In this document: piece after piece, positions 17,216 to 25,900 of the stretch
How positions within the stretch are numbered: position 1 is the first letter of the stretch
Layout of the letters: each line of letters starts with the position of its first letter
NCBI RefSeq assembly: GCF_034119425.1
Contig: NZ_JAWUEL010000019.1
Coordinates: 1-42,683 of the forward strand
Length of the DNA stretch: 42,683 bases
Direction: 5' to 3'
From: Actinotignum schaalii_C
GTDB taxonomy: Bacteria; Actinomycetota; Actinomycetes; Actinomycetales; Actinomycetaceae
Translations under genes and position numbers: made by a program
The notes under the pieces: model-generated
Database searches by the model: none
What the model was told of the DNA's origin: nothing
Seen by the model: only the letters and a program-made list of their open reading frames with translations

Positions 17216-17941
17216 CTAGCGTTCCAGCAGCTCAGCTACCCGATTGAGCCATTCTTTCCGTTCGGTCACCACGTCCACCATGCTCGCGGTGCCGGGCAAT
17301 GCCCCCGGCCCACTATCGGGCATATGTGGGGCCCGCGAATAGGTCCACACCTGTTTTTTCGCTTTCTCAAAAGACGGGTCACACACCGGGATCCGGTTGA
17401 GCATGTCATCCTCGCCGCGTCCCAGATAGAACGGGAACGACGGCGCAAAGGCTTTCTTCCCCAAGTAGGTCACGAAAGCAGGACTGCGCAACGCGGCATC
17501 CACCTCCTCCTGATGCCCCGGGCAGGTGACTCGCACGAGGAACTCGGCTCCGGCCAGGTAGGTGCGGCGGATGACCGCGTTCGAGTTTTGCTGATCCGGG
17601 GTGAAAGCCAGGTTTTTATCGGAATCACTTTGTTTCCGGATCCACAACTGGCGTGTTCGGAACTCGAGCTCGTCGTTGCGGAGGCCGCTTTTAGTAGCAC
17701 GGGGATTAATGGTCTGGAATTCATTGATGAAACAGCCGGGACGATCAACCCGTACCGTAAAATCAGCTCCCTCCAGCCACTCTGGCCATTGTTCGCGCGG
17801 AGCACCTAAAGCGCCCGCGAGGAGCCCAAGGAGACCGGACCGTGTAGGCCGAGGCTCCGAGTTGACCACGTTCCCCGTCACTCGCGGCCCCGCCCAAGAT
17901 TGCACGGGACTCGCTAGACGCAGGAATGTTGGATTACTCAT
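17216..17941 (-). CDS. cas5e: Cas5e (CasD), Cascade subunit
   Basis: A 241-residue RAMP-fold subunit that caps the 5' handle of the crRNA in the type I-E Cascade complex and links Cas8e to the Cas7e backbone. The N-terminal LRLASPVQSWAGP and the RPTRSGLLGLLAGALG segment are characteristic of Cas5e. The ATG at 17941 overlaps the cas7e stop codon by 8 bases (ATGAGTAA), showing translational coupling; a start three codons earlier is less likely. It is the last gene of the leftward Cascade operon and faces the terminator of the siderophore-binding gene. Confidence 0.95.
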   Translation of the reverse strand: MSNPTFLRLASPVQSWAGPRVTGNVVNSEPRPTRSGLLGLLAGALGAPREQWPEWLEGADFTVRVDRPGCFINEFQTINPRATKSGLRNDELEFRTRQLWIRKQSDSDKNLAFTPDQQNSNAVIRRTYLAGAEFLVRVTCPGHQEEVDAALRSPAFVTYLGKKAFAPSFPFYLGRGEDDMLNRIPVCDPSFEKAKKQVWTYSRAPHMPDSGPGALPGTASMVDVVTERKEWLNRVAELLER

Positions 17942-19046
17942 TCTGGCCACCCAAGATCCACGCTACGACCGTGTCAACAAGGCCGTTCTTTGACGTGGGT
18001 TCCACCCCAAACAGCTCTTCTAGCTGGGGGAACGTTCCACTAAGGGCCAGTGCACTCCCGAAGTTATCGGGATCGAAGCGACGAGCAGCATGGAATTGGT
18101 CTCCGAGAGCCCGGACAGACGGTTCCAGGAATCCACCCTGGGAATCGTTAGCCTTCACCGGTGTTTCAAAACTGTAGGCGCAGCGGTAGCGCTGCTCTTC
18201 AGCAAGAACGACGACGGGCTGCGTGTACGGTGCCGTGGAATGCTCCTTACCGCGCGGCTGACCGTAAATAAGAGCGGTAATCATCTGACGTAGGTTTTCC
18301 TCTGCCTCCGGTTTGCCGAAAGCAGTCCAGCTAGCTTGGAGCTGTTCGCGATCAATGGTCACCGTGCGGTAGAAAATACCGCTGGTAAATTGGCTGATCC
18401 CTAGGTAGGTAGCCCCGCTGCGGGATTCTTCCCCGGTGAACTTATTCTGCTCACGGATATCGTCAACAGTCGAGAAATAGTCAGTGCCAATGGTGGCAGC
18501 GTGGGTGGTCACCGCAGGTGATACGCTCAGTGCCGCTTCTGTACCTTTCTCAGGTTTCGCCGCAAACATACGCCCAAAAGCGGCAATGGCGAGGGAACCG
18601 GTGCATCCGTTAAGCACGAACTCCGTATCAGGATCGACTTCGCCGGCCACGACCTGCGCCGCAACCTGGATCTCTTCCCCACTCAACCAGATCGAACGAT
18701 CCGCTTCAGCAGCTCCCGCACCATCATCAGCATCGGCTTTCGCCTGCTTCTTGGTGAATTGACCGACGAGAGCGCGAGCCTTTGTCAGGGTTTTCTTCGG
18801 GTCCAGATCGGGGGAAAGCTTGAGTGCGGCGTCGCGAATAACTTCCTCAAGCTTGCCAGAACGCACTGAAACGTCAAGGCTGGCCTTTTCGTAAGCAACG
18901 CGTGCACCGCGTTTGATGGCCTGCGAGGAATGCATGGCGCGGAGAACGCCGCCTTCCATGAGGCGCTTGGGGGTTCCTGAATCGTCACGGTTGAGATTCG
19001 AGTAGCTGATCGGAGTAAGGAAATGCAGGGTTAGGTGACGGTACAT
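17934..19046 (-). CDS. cas7e: Cas7e (CasC), Cascade backbone subunit
   Basis: A 370-residue subunit that forms the six-fold backbone along the crRNA spacer. The N-terminal segment HFLTPISYSNLNRDDSGTPK is the standard Cas7e signature (the NRDD-G-PK loop). Length is normal for the family (about 350-380). AGAGGA precedes the ATG. It lies 23 bases after cse2 and overlaps cas5e by 8 bases. An internal acidic stretch around KADADDGAGAAEADRS replaces a loop and is not expected to disturb the fold. Confidence 0.96.
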   Translation of the reverse strand: MYRHLTLHFLTPISYSNLNRDDSGTPKRLMEGGVLRAMHSSQAIKRGARVAYEKASLDVSVRSGKLEEVIRDAALKLSPDLDPKKTLTKARALVGQFTKKQAKADADDGAGAAEADRSIWLSGEEIQVAAQVVAGEVDPDTEFVLNGCTGSLAIAAFGRMFAAKPEKGTEAALSVSPAVTTHAATIGTDYFSTVDDIREQNKFTGEESRSGATYLGISQFTSGIFYRTVTIDREQLQASWTAFGKPEAEENLRQMITALIYGQPRGKEHSTAPYTQPVVVLAEEQRYRCAYSFETPVKANDSQGGFLEPSVRALGDQFHAARRFDPDNFGSALALSGTFPQLEELFGVEPTSKNGLVDTVVAWILGGQNE

Positions 19047-19069
19047 GATTGGTCCTCTCGGTTATGGTT

Positions 19070-19711
19070 TTAGTTTTCAGAAGCTTTGGCAGGAACGGTT
19101 TCAGGTTGATCCGAAACCGCAAGTTGAGGTGCGGAATAGAATTCCTCTATTACTCGCATTCGAATGTGCTGAGATTGAGGTGACAGGCCGTTCCCCCAGC
19201 GCATCAACGTATCGGCAATATCGAAATAATTGACAGGAGGAACCGGACCCGGAATCGTTGATGCCACATCAAAAATTCGTTTGATGGATCGGGCTGCTTC
19301 TTCCATATCTTGGGTATGTAGGTACGCTAGGCGCGCGGCAATCATTCCTGGATTATCTGGTGAAACTGATTGTGCGCGTCCGTTTTTGTTCTCAGCGGTT
19401 GCCACGCGATATGCCCACCGCCCCAAACTGTTGCGGCGCTTACCCTCACTGGAATGAGGCACCCGGTCATATTCCGCGGCCAGGGCTGCCACCCGCAGCA
19501 AGGCATTACGTTGCTCGGGGCGTGCATCTTCGGGCACCGCGGGTAGGACATAGGGATAAGCACGCATTTGAGTGAACGGCGTTGCCCCTTGCCGAATCAC
19601 AGCGCACGCAGCACGAGATCTAGGATTAGTCTTTTTCTCTTTAGCCCATTTTGTAACTTCAAGCAGCAACGCTTTCCAAGGCTCCCGTTGCGGGGTATCT
19701 ATCTGCGTCAT
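19070..19711 (-). CDS. cse2: Cse2 (CasB/Cas11e), Cascade small subunit
   Basis: A 213-residue, mostly helical subunit, present as a dimer on the belly of Cascade, where it stabilises the crRNA-target duplex and the displaced strand. The segment SRAACAVIRQGATPFTQMRAYPYV resembles the ALRRG motif region of Cse2 proteins. The ATG lies 2 bases after the cas8e stop, with a GGAG ribosome site inside the end of cas8e. This part of the cluster looks more AT-rich than the metabolic genes around it, in keeping with horizontal origin. Confidence 0.92.
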   Translation of the reverse strand: MTQIDTPQREPWKALLLEVTKWAKEKKTNPRSRAACAVIRQGATPFTQMRAYPYVLPAVPEDARPEQRNALLRVAALAAEYDRVPHSSEGKRRNSLGRWAYRVATAENKNGRAQSVSPDNPGMIAARLAYLHTQDMEEAARSIKRIFDVASTIPGPVPPVNYFDIADTLMRWGNGLSPQSQHIRMRVIEEFYSAPQLAVSDQPETVPAKASEN

Positions 19712-19713
19712 TG

Positions 19714-21336
19714 TTATTTCTCCTCATAAGCCGTGGGAACATCAAATTGTTTTGTGACAGCCCGAATATGACGAGCAACATTCGAATAAACTGCCGCGAA
19801 GAGCGCCGGATCTTGCCCCCGATAGGGTGCAATAGCTTCATTGAAAGCTCCGAGCGCAACCTGAGCAGCCCCGCCGCGAGCCGCACGGATTTCTTCAGGA
19901 CGCCGCTCAGCGGTTGTCACTTGAGAAAGAAAATCTTCATAGGAGCGGGTGATCGCACGCCAGAAAATATCCGATGCCGAATCCCGATAGTTTTCAAGCG
20001 AGTCAAGAACGGTGGGCATTCCATTAGAGGCAACGGAGGCTGCCCCGCGTGCGCGTCGGAAAGGTTGGACCACGCAATAGTGCAGAGCCTGGATGAACTC
20101 TGCATGGCGCCGTACTTGGCCCTGTGCTCGATCAGATAGCCCGAAAGCCCATAGCTGCGGATCTGCCACATCAACCCGCGAGGAACGGATAACTGGAGAA
20201 GAAGCGGTCCCTTCGATGTAATGGCGGATGAATATCAACCGACAGTCAGAGGAGGAAACAATGCGATCATGTGCTTCGGCCACTTGTGCCAGTCTGCCGC
20301 GTGCGGCCCATTCCACCGCAAGATCCGTCGCATCCCTCCCTACGTCCATCCGCTGAGCCTTTAACTCGCCGGACTTATTAGGCAAATACAGGTAGAAGGG
20401 ATCGCTCTGATCGCGCTCAACCCAATAAGCTTTTCGGCTCTCTTTCGTTGCTCCCGCTTCTGGGGGCACCCACGCCGGTGGAACGCCACCGATGCGCACA
20501 CCGGCGAGCTCGTTATCCTCCCAGTAACAGGCAGCACTATTGGATGACCAGGTAGCCCGCCATAGTGGATGATCAGTCCCACCCCGAGATCCGGTTCGAT
20601 CTGCCCATGCTGGTAAACCGTCGCCTTCTACCCACGAGCGTGGGATCATCGCTAAAAGCGTATGAAGAAGCGACGAGCCTTCCCAGATCAGTTCGGTAGC
20701 CGTCATGCCTACGCCGACAAAATGGAAACCAGGACTTCCCATTTCAGCTTTTTGACCAGCATAAGAGTTATTTCCAGCCGGCGAATAGCAGTGATAGGCG
20801 AGAAGATAAAGCGCGGCATCTTCCAGGGAAAGAGTGTCACGCTGTGTCAGCAGACTCCAGAATTCTTCACCTTGGTCGGAGATCATGGAAGGTAACAACT
20901 TCTTGAGCCGCAGCTCCCCTTTTCCGAGTTTGCGCTCATTATCTTTCGCATTACGCATCGGCTCAACGGGCCGTTGCATAAACGGCTGCCGGTCATCGAA
21001 TAACAAAGACCCCGGTGCGAGTATTTCAATAGCTTTGTCAATCGCCTCGGGTTCAAGACCCTCCGAAAGAATGCGTTCCCAGTCGATCCGGAATGGATCC
21101 CCATGAGCATGATTAGATTGCCTTAAAACCACGGCAACGACCGCCGCTAACAGTCGCAACTCTGCACCATACACATAGCCCGGGACAGTTTTATCCAGGA
21201 CCACCGGTTCGCGGCCCATTTTTTTGTCGGAGGACCCTTTTAGAATATGAGCATCGAGAAGCGCATCACGAACCGATAATCGTCCGCGTAGCGTAACCAG
21301 TAACGGAATGTCCGTCAAAGCATTGATTTTTTCCAT
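19714..21336 (-). CDS. cas8e: Cas8e (Cse1/CasA), Cascade large subunit
   Basis: A 540-residue large subunit that recognises the PAM and recruits Cas3. The start at 21336 (MEKINALTDIPLLVTLRGR) is preferred because AAAGGAGAGG precedes it and the promoter lies only 26 bases further upstream; a 51-residue longer frame would cross that promoter. Typical Cse1 segments are DRQPFMQ with the following basic region, and SPAGNNSYAGQKAEMGSPGFHFVG in the middle. The C-terminal part forms the four-helix bundle (about 390-540). It opens the leftward operon cas8e-cse2-cas7e-cas5e. Confidence 0.95.
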   Translation of the reverse strand: MEKINALTDIPLLVTLRGRLSVRDALLDAHILKGSSDKKMGREPVVLDKTVPGYVYGAELRLLAAVVAVVLRQSNHAHGDPFRIDWERILSEGLEPEAIDKAIEILAPGSLLFDDRQPFMQRPVEPMRNAKDNERKLGKGELRLKKLLPSMISDQGEEFWSLLTQRDTLSLEDAALYLLAYHCYSPAGNNSYAGQKAEMGSPGFHFVGVGMTATELIWEGSSLLHTLLAMIPRSWVEGDGLPAWADRTGSRGGTDHPLWRATWSSNSAACYWEDNELAGVRIGGVPPAWVPPEAGATKESRKAYWVERDQSDPFYLYLPNKSGELKAQRMDVGRDATDLAVEWAARGRLAQVAEAHDRIVSSSDCRLIFIRHYIEGTASSPVIRSSRVDVADPQLWAFGLSDRAQGQVRRHAEFIQALHYCVVQPFRRARGAASVASNGMPTVLDSLENYRDSASDIFWRAITRSYEDFLSQVTTAERRPEEIRAARGGAAQVALGAFNEAIAPYRGQDPALFAAVYSNVARHIRAVTKQFDVPTAYEEK

Positions 21337-21361
21337 GCTTCCTCTCCTTTGAGATGAAACG

Positions 21362-21390
21362 AGACTAACAAGAGAAGAAGGCGTTGTCAA
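21362..21390 (-). promoter_or_regulatory. Promoter of the cas8e operon
   Basis: On the minus strand TTGACA (21390-21385) and TAGTCT (21367-21362) are 17 bases apart. Transcription should begin about 18-20 bases before the cas8e ATG, giving a very short leader with the ribosome site. The same hexamer pair at the same spacing (TTGGTA-17-TAGTCT) recurs in the second copy at 28433-28461. Confidence 0.75.
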
Positions 21391-21405
21391 TCCATTTGAC
21401 CCGTC

Positions 21406-21434
21406 TTTACATTTACGGTTCTCTCCGCTAATAT
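21406..21434 (+). promoter_or_regulatory. Promoter of the cas6e-cas3-cas1-cas2 operon
   Basis: TTTACA (21406-21411) and TAATAT (21429-21434) are separated by 17 bases. Transcription would start near 21441, leaving a leader of about 147 bases that contains the CRISPR-repeat-like hairpin and two more hairpins. The -35 of this promoter and that of cas8e are only about 16 bases apart, back to back, so a factor bound between them could control both. Confidence 0.65.
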
Positions 21435-21439
21435 GAAAC

Positions 21440-21587
21440 TCAAGATAAGGGAGAAATCCAGCCTCGAAAACGCTGTTACCCCCGCTCACGCGGGGAAAGC
21501 GGCCTATCTAGGCAATCCATTAGACCCTGAAATACCCACGCTAGACGTGGAAACCGCTCGCTAAGAGCCTAGTCGACGGAGACGAAT
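21440..21587. promoter_or_regulatory. CRISPR-repeat-like element with pseudospacer between the cas promoters
   Basis: Bases 21472-21500 match the array repeat closely: TTACCCCCGC...CGGGGAA with the stem CCCCGC/GCGGGG kept, loop TCAC, and changes only at the flanks. Read on the minus strand it is in crRNA sense, with handle GTAACAGC (GTAATTCC in the arrays) followed by a unique 32-base pseudospacer (21440-21471). Two smaller hairpins follow on the plus strand: CCACG-CTAGA-CGTGG (21536-21550) and GCTC-GCTAA-GAGC (21556-21568), then the cas6e ribosome site GGAG. It may encode a crRNA-like RNA that directs Cascade to a cas promoter, or form a Cas6e-binding leader on the cas6e mRNA. Both are inference; no target for the pseudospacer was found by eye. 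Confidence 0.75.
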
Positions 21588-22262
21588 ATGGCAGATCAAC
21601 ACACATCGGAACCTCAACCGATCTTCTTAACAAAAGTACCGGTGCATACCCTTCTCTCACGCGTGGCCCTGCACAAGCCAGAGCGCGGATGGACACTGAA
21701 GGATCCGCAAGTACGCCACCGCGCGATCATGGCACTCTTCCCACAGACCGGCGCGGAACACCCCCGGGCGGAGATGGGGATTCTTTTCCGCTTGGATCAC
21801 GTTCCCGGAGATGCCCCATTCTTCCTTATCCAATCCCGCGAGCCGGTTCCGCAACTCAACCTCCCCCACGAGGCCGCGATGAAAGAGGTTGAACTCAAGG
21901 AACTCCCGGCTGGAACTCCAGTTTCGTTCCGCATCGCAATCAATGCGATTCAACGCATTGGAACCGGGGGAACTCGGTCAATTCCGCTTGACGGTGAGGA
22001 ATCTGAACCTGGGGTCCCAAGCCTCTCTGAATGGCTGAGCGCAAAACTAGCCCCCGCCCTCACGAATACAGAGATCATTGACGCGCGGCGCGAAATTCTC
22101 ACCACCGGTTCGGGAAAAAACAAACGCGCCGTCCAGATCGATACGATCAACGGAGTTGCCACCGTGGGAGATAGCGAAGCACTACTCACCGCCCAAACCA
22201 ACGGGGTTGGACGTGCGAAAAGCTACGGTTGCGGGCTTCTCTCCATACAGGCACTATCGTGA
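21588..22262 (+). CDS. cas6e: Cas6e (CasE), crRNA-processing endoribonuclease
   Basis: A 224-residue metal-independent nuclease that cuts the repeat RNA at the base of its hairpin and stays on the crRNA 3' end as part of Cascade. His44 in QVRHRAIMALFP aligns with the catalytic His20 of the E. coli enzyme (LYQLHQGLWHLFP). The C-terminal glycine-rich loop GVGRAKSYGCGLLSI is the family hallmark. The ATG follows GGAG at 6 bases. It is separated from the other Cascade genes and instead heads the cas3-cas1-cas2 operon, which is uncommon. Its mRNA leader carries a repeat-like hairpin that the protein itself could bind. Confidence 0.95.
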   Translation: MADQHTSEPQPIFLTKVPVHTLLSRVALHKPERGWTLKDPQVRHRAIMALFPQTGAEHPRAEMGILFRLDHVPGDAPFFLIQSREPVPQLNLPHEAAMKEVELKELPAGTPVSFRIAINAIQRIGTGGTRSIPLDGEESEPGVPSLSEWLSAKLAPALTNTEIIDARREILTTGSGKNKRAVQIDTINGVATVGDSEALLTAQTNGVGRAKSYGCGLLSIQALS

Positions 22263-24943
22263 TGCGCACGCACCCCAACGTATGGGCAAAGCAGCGCGGT
22301 ACGGAAACGTCCTACCCACTTCTCGCCCACTTGCTGGATACCGCAACTACTGCCGGAGTCCTCTACGAAACTTGGCTGAGGCCCGGTCTGCGCACAGTTC
22401 TCGGACCTGCGGGAAAACGGGAAGTGGTGGAATGGGTGGCCGGGTCTCATGACCTAGGAAAAGCCTGTCCGGTATTCCAATACCAGCAAACCCAGAAGGG
22501 GCCGCAGTGGGATGAGATTCGGACCGCGCTCCGTACTAACGAACCTCAACTTGGTGACATTTCCGAGTGGTCTCGAAACTTCTGTGAGGATTACGCTCCT
22601 GATATCCGCCACCATCAGAAAATGTCAGCGCTGCTACTGCATCGGAAGGCGATCATTCCCGATGCATATGCAGTACCGTCGTGGAAATACATCCCAGCAC
22701 TCGGCCATCATGGCCATTTCGAGACCCCATCCTGGAACAGTGAAGAGACCAACTACCTTTTCGAAGACATGGAAGAAACCGGCTGGTTTGCCCTCGCCGA
22801 TGATCTTATCTCCTGCTTGGAAGAAGGCATTGGCATAACCCAGGCTGAACTCTCGCCCACCGCAACAATCTTACTCTCCGGCCTCACCGTGCTAGCCGAC
22901 CGCATTGCCTCGGGAACCGAATGGGTGGCCGCCCAGCAGGAATTCCTCGCGGCCGGGAAACTCACCCTTGATGACCCAACCGGGTGGATCACCGCATGCC
23001 GCGCCCGCGCCCGTGCCCGCGTCGAAGAAACCGTTGGGGTGTATCACGGCTGGGAATCCACAGAGCAAAGCCAGCGGGCAATCCTCGGAAAGCGCACCCC
23101 GCGCCCGCTCCAGAAAGAAGCCACCCGGGTAGGCTGCGGACTCTGGAATGTCATGGCCCCCACCGGCGTCGGCAAAACCGAAGCGGCTCTACTCCGACAC
23201 GCCACCGCGAACGAACGCCTTATTTTCCTGCTTCCCACCCAAGCTACCTCGAATGCGCTCATGCGGCGTATCCAGCGTTACTATGCAGGCACACCAAATG
23301 TGGCTTCGCTCGCGCATTCCCTCGCCTCCACCGAAGATTTTTATAATCAACCGGTCACCATGGGGAATGACCGCAGCGAAGCCCCGGGCAAAGCCAGCAT
23401 CACCTCCGCGGGGCACGGCACTAGCACAGCCGGTCTTTTCCCCACCGACTTCGTTCGCTCCGGAAGCTCCCGCCTCCTGGCACCCGTCTGCGTCGGCACA
23501 GTGGACCAGGCACTTCTGGGCGCCCTACCAGCAAAATGGACACACCTGCGGCTCCTCGCCCTGGCCAATGCCCACGTTGTTGTGGACGAAGTCCATACCC
23601 TCGATCAGTACCAGAGCGGTCTCCTCAGCAACCTTCTGCTCTGGCTGCGCGCCACGAACACCCGGGTCACCTTCCTTTCCGCCACCCTCGCCTCCGCTCA
23701 ACGCGCCACCTACCTCGAGGCGTATACGGGCCAACCCCCGCAAGGCGAAGCGCACTTCCCCCTCCTGGAAAACCTGGATACCACCGGAACCCAGCTGCGG
23801 AGTATTCGCCCCGACGGCCCGCCCCGTACCCTCACTATTGACCGCAGTGCCGAAAAGTATTGCAAGCTCGTTAGTTCGCACCGCGATTGGGTGCGTGACC
23901 AGCGGCGGCGTTACCCCCAGGCCCGCATCGGAGTCATGTGCAATACAGTTGCGCGTGCCCAGGAACTCACCCGAGCGCTCGCCGCCGAGGGCAACGTTGT
24001 TATCCTCCATTCCCGCATGACAGCTGAGCATCGCCGTCGTAACGCTGAACTCCTCGAACACGAAATCGGTTCGGGTAGCACGGGCGCGGCGCTCACGGTT
24101 ATCGGAACCCAGGCAATCGAAGCCTCCCTAGATATTGACCTCGACCTGCTTCGCACCGAGCTATGCCCGGCCGCATCCCTCATTCAGCGTGCCGGGCGCC
24201 TGTGGCGTTCCGCCGATCCGAACCGCGCCACCCGAGTGCCGGGACTGAGCGGGCCGCGAGTGTCCGTCGTCGCTATTAATGGCAGCGAGGGGCAACAGCT
24301 ACCGTACCTAGCCAGCGAACTTGCGCGCGTGGAGAAATGGCTCAAAGAACACAACAACATCCGAATCCCGGAGGATTGCCAGGAATTTGTAGATACTGGC
24401 ACCCTGCTGCTGGCGGATATTGAGGAAGATAAACCCGATGAACTCAATGAATTCGCGAAGAAATCGCTGGCGGCAATCCGCGCTCGGAACGCTACGTACG
24501 ATATGAAGGAGTGCCTGAGCGAAAGTTCCCAGGTGAAATCCTTCGCTGCCATGACGCAGCGTGATAAAAACCTCGGGGACGAGCGCTCAACCAGACTCAT
24601 CGAAGTAGAAACCACCCGCCTGATTGTATGCGGTGATCCGGATATTATCCCCGGCGCGTGGACCGGTGCCCCTGAAGATTTGGGGAAGCTGCGCGGCAGT
24701 GACCGTGAAGGCATACGCAGCGCTTTGCGTGCGTCCGTTCCGGTCACGGTTACGGGTCGTGCGAAAACACTGTTTACGGATGCGACATCGCTTGAAAATG
24801 CGCCGTCGCTACTCTGCCGCTACCACGTTTTAAACGACGGCGCAGCTCATTACGATCCGCTCATCGGGCTCGTTGTGCCGGGTAGCATTCCGGATCCCCA
24901 CTGCTCGGGCGCACCGGCACAGTCCGCCACCGGGAAGGAGTAA
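22262..24943 (+). CDS. cas3: Cas3 nuclease-helicase (HD plus SF2 helicase)
   Basis: An 893-residue effector that degrades target DNA after Cascade binding. The N-terminal HD nuclease domain shows His23 and the HD pair at 63-64 (GSHDLGK), with further histidines at RHHQK and LGHHGH. The helicase domain has motif I APTGVGKTE (about 298-306), motif II DEVH (about 441), motif III SAT, and motif VI QRAGRLWR. Its ATG overlaps the cas6e stop (ATGA-type coupling); a GTG one codon earlier is also possible. Length is normal for type I-E Cas3 (about 880-930). Confidence 0.96.
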   Translation: MRTHPNVWAKQRGTETSYPLLAHLLDTATTAGVLYETWLRPGLRTVLGPAGKREVVEWVAGSHDLGKACPVFQYQQTQKGPQWDEIRTALRTNEPQLGDISEWSRNFCEDYAPDIRHHQKMSALLLHRKAIIPDAYAVPSWKYIPALGHHGHFETPSWNSEETNYLFEDMEETGWFALADDLISCLEEGIGITQAELSPTATILLSGLTVLADRIASGTEWVAAQQEFLAAGKLTLDDPTGWITACRARARARVEETVGVYHGWESTEQSQRAILGKRTPRPLQKEATRVGCGLWNVMAPTGVGKTEAALLRHATANERLIFLLPTQATSNALMRRIQRYYAGTPNVASLAHSLASTEDFYNQPVTMGNDRSEAPGKASITSAGHGTSTAGLFPTDFVRSGSSRLLAPVCVGTVDQALLGALPAKWTHLRLLALANAHVVVDEVHTLDQYQSGLLSNLLLWLRATNTRVTFLSATLASAQRATYLEAYTGQPPQGEAHFPLLENLDTTGTQLRSIRPDGPPRTLTIDRSAEKYCKLVSSHRDWVRDQRRRYPQARIGVMCNTVARAQELTRALAAEGNVVILHSRMTAEHRRRNAELLEHEIGSGSTGAALTVIGTQAIEASLDIDLDLLRTELCPAASLIQRAGRLWRSADPNRATRVPGLSGPRVSVVAINGSEGQQLPYLASELARVEKWLKEHNNIRIPEDCQEFVDTGTLLLADIEEDKPDELNEFAKKSLAAIRARNATYDMKECLSESSQVKSFAAMTQRDKNLGDERSTRLIEVETTRLIVCGDPDIIPGAWTGAPEDLGKLRGSDREGIRSALRASVPVTVTGRAKTLFTDATSLENAPSLLCRYHVLNDGAAHYDPLIGLVVPGSIPDPHCSGAPAQSATGKE

Positions 24944-24945
24944 AC

Positions 24946-25890
24946 ATGGCTTACTCAGATGAGGCTCTGGCCTTCCGCACTATCAAGGCGAGCGAGCAGG
25001 TGCGCCTTGAGGACCGGGTCTCCTTCCTCTACCTCGAATACGTGCAAATCCGCCAATCGCGCACGGGCGTGGTGGCCTACGATGCCGGCCGGGAAGGGAA
25101 GAATGGATCCTTGGAAGGCACCCGTGCCCGGGCGATCCAACTCCCGGTAGCCGGGTTAGCAGTGCTTACCTTGGGCCCCGGAACCTCAATTTCTAGCGCA
25201 GCGCTGACCTCCTGTGCCCGTGCGGGAACCACCGTTCTTATCACCGGCGGAGGAGGCGTGCCCCTGTATACCCACGCCACGCCGCTCACCTCGAGCGCAC
25301 GATGGGCCATTGCACAAGCCCGGCTGGCGAGTAATGAAGCCCGGCAGCGCGAAGCCGCGCTGGTGCTCTACAAAAAGCAGCTGGGGGTGGAGAATGCGCC
25401 TGGTAGTTCTATTGCAACGATGCGCGGGCTGGAGGGGCAGCTCATGCGCAATACTTACCGCACGATGGCAGCAAAATATGGAACCGGGAGCTTCGCACGT
25501 GATACTTCCTCGGACGACCCGGTCAATGCCGGCCTGAACTTGGCGAATTCAATACTCTACGGGTGCGCAGCTTCCGTGTGTGCGGCGCTGGGGATCAACC
25601 CGGCGCTGGGGATTATTCACCGCGGTGATGCGCGCTCCTTACTTTTTGATCTCGCGGATCTGTACAAACCGAGCGTGACGATCCCTCTGGTGTTCGCGGC
25701 GGCGCGCGAAGACGACCCCATGACGGCGGTCCGCAAAGCGGTGCGCAGAGCTATCGTGGAGCACCGAATTCTTCCCGATATGCTCGCCACCATCATGGAC
25801 ATCCTCCAGCCTTTCCTCCCCGCACGTGACGACGACCGACTCATCTCCGGTAATAACGTCGAAGTCGCCGGCCACATCCAGTACGGATAA
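24946..25890 (+). CDS. cas1: Cas1e, spacer integrase
   Basis: A 314-residue integrase that inserts new spacers at the leader end of the array as a complex with Cas2. The catalytic residues are visible: Glu about 162 in MRGLEGQLMR, His about 224 in GIIHRGD, and an Asp about 13 residues later in FDLADLY, matching E141, H208 and D221 of E. coli. AAGGAG precedes the ATG, 2 bases after the cas3 stop. Two leaders in the window share the same dyad and spacing, so one Cas1-Cas2 complex could serve both arrays. Confidence 0.96.
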   Translation: MAYSDEALAFRTIKASEQVRLEDRVSFLYLEYVQIRQSRTGVVAYDAGREGKNGSLEGTRARAIQLPVAGLAVLTLGPGTSISSAALTSCARAGTTVLITGGGGVPLYTHATPLTSSARWAIAQARLASNEARQREAALVLYKKQLGVENAPGSSIATMRGLEGQLMRNTYRTMAAKYGTGSFARDTSSDDPVNAGLNLANSILYGCAASVCAALGINPALGIIHRGDARSLLFDLADLYKPSVTIPLVFAAAREDDPMTAVRKAVRRAIVEHRILPDMLATIMDILQPFLPARDDDRLISGNNVEVAGHIQYG

Positions 25891-25900
25891 GGAGGCTGTG

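Noticed and set aside
17099..17809. Plus-strand open frame of 236 codons over cas5e
   Set aside because: It starts in the loop of a terminator and runs antisense to cas5e, which has clear family motifs.
21337..21471. Possible match of the pseudospacers to the cas8e promoter or ribosome site (for example CCTCT-TTTG in copy 2 against CCTCTCCTTTG)
   Set aside because: The match needs a 2-base gap and has no continuous seed; by eye no credible target is present in either control region.
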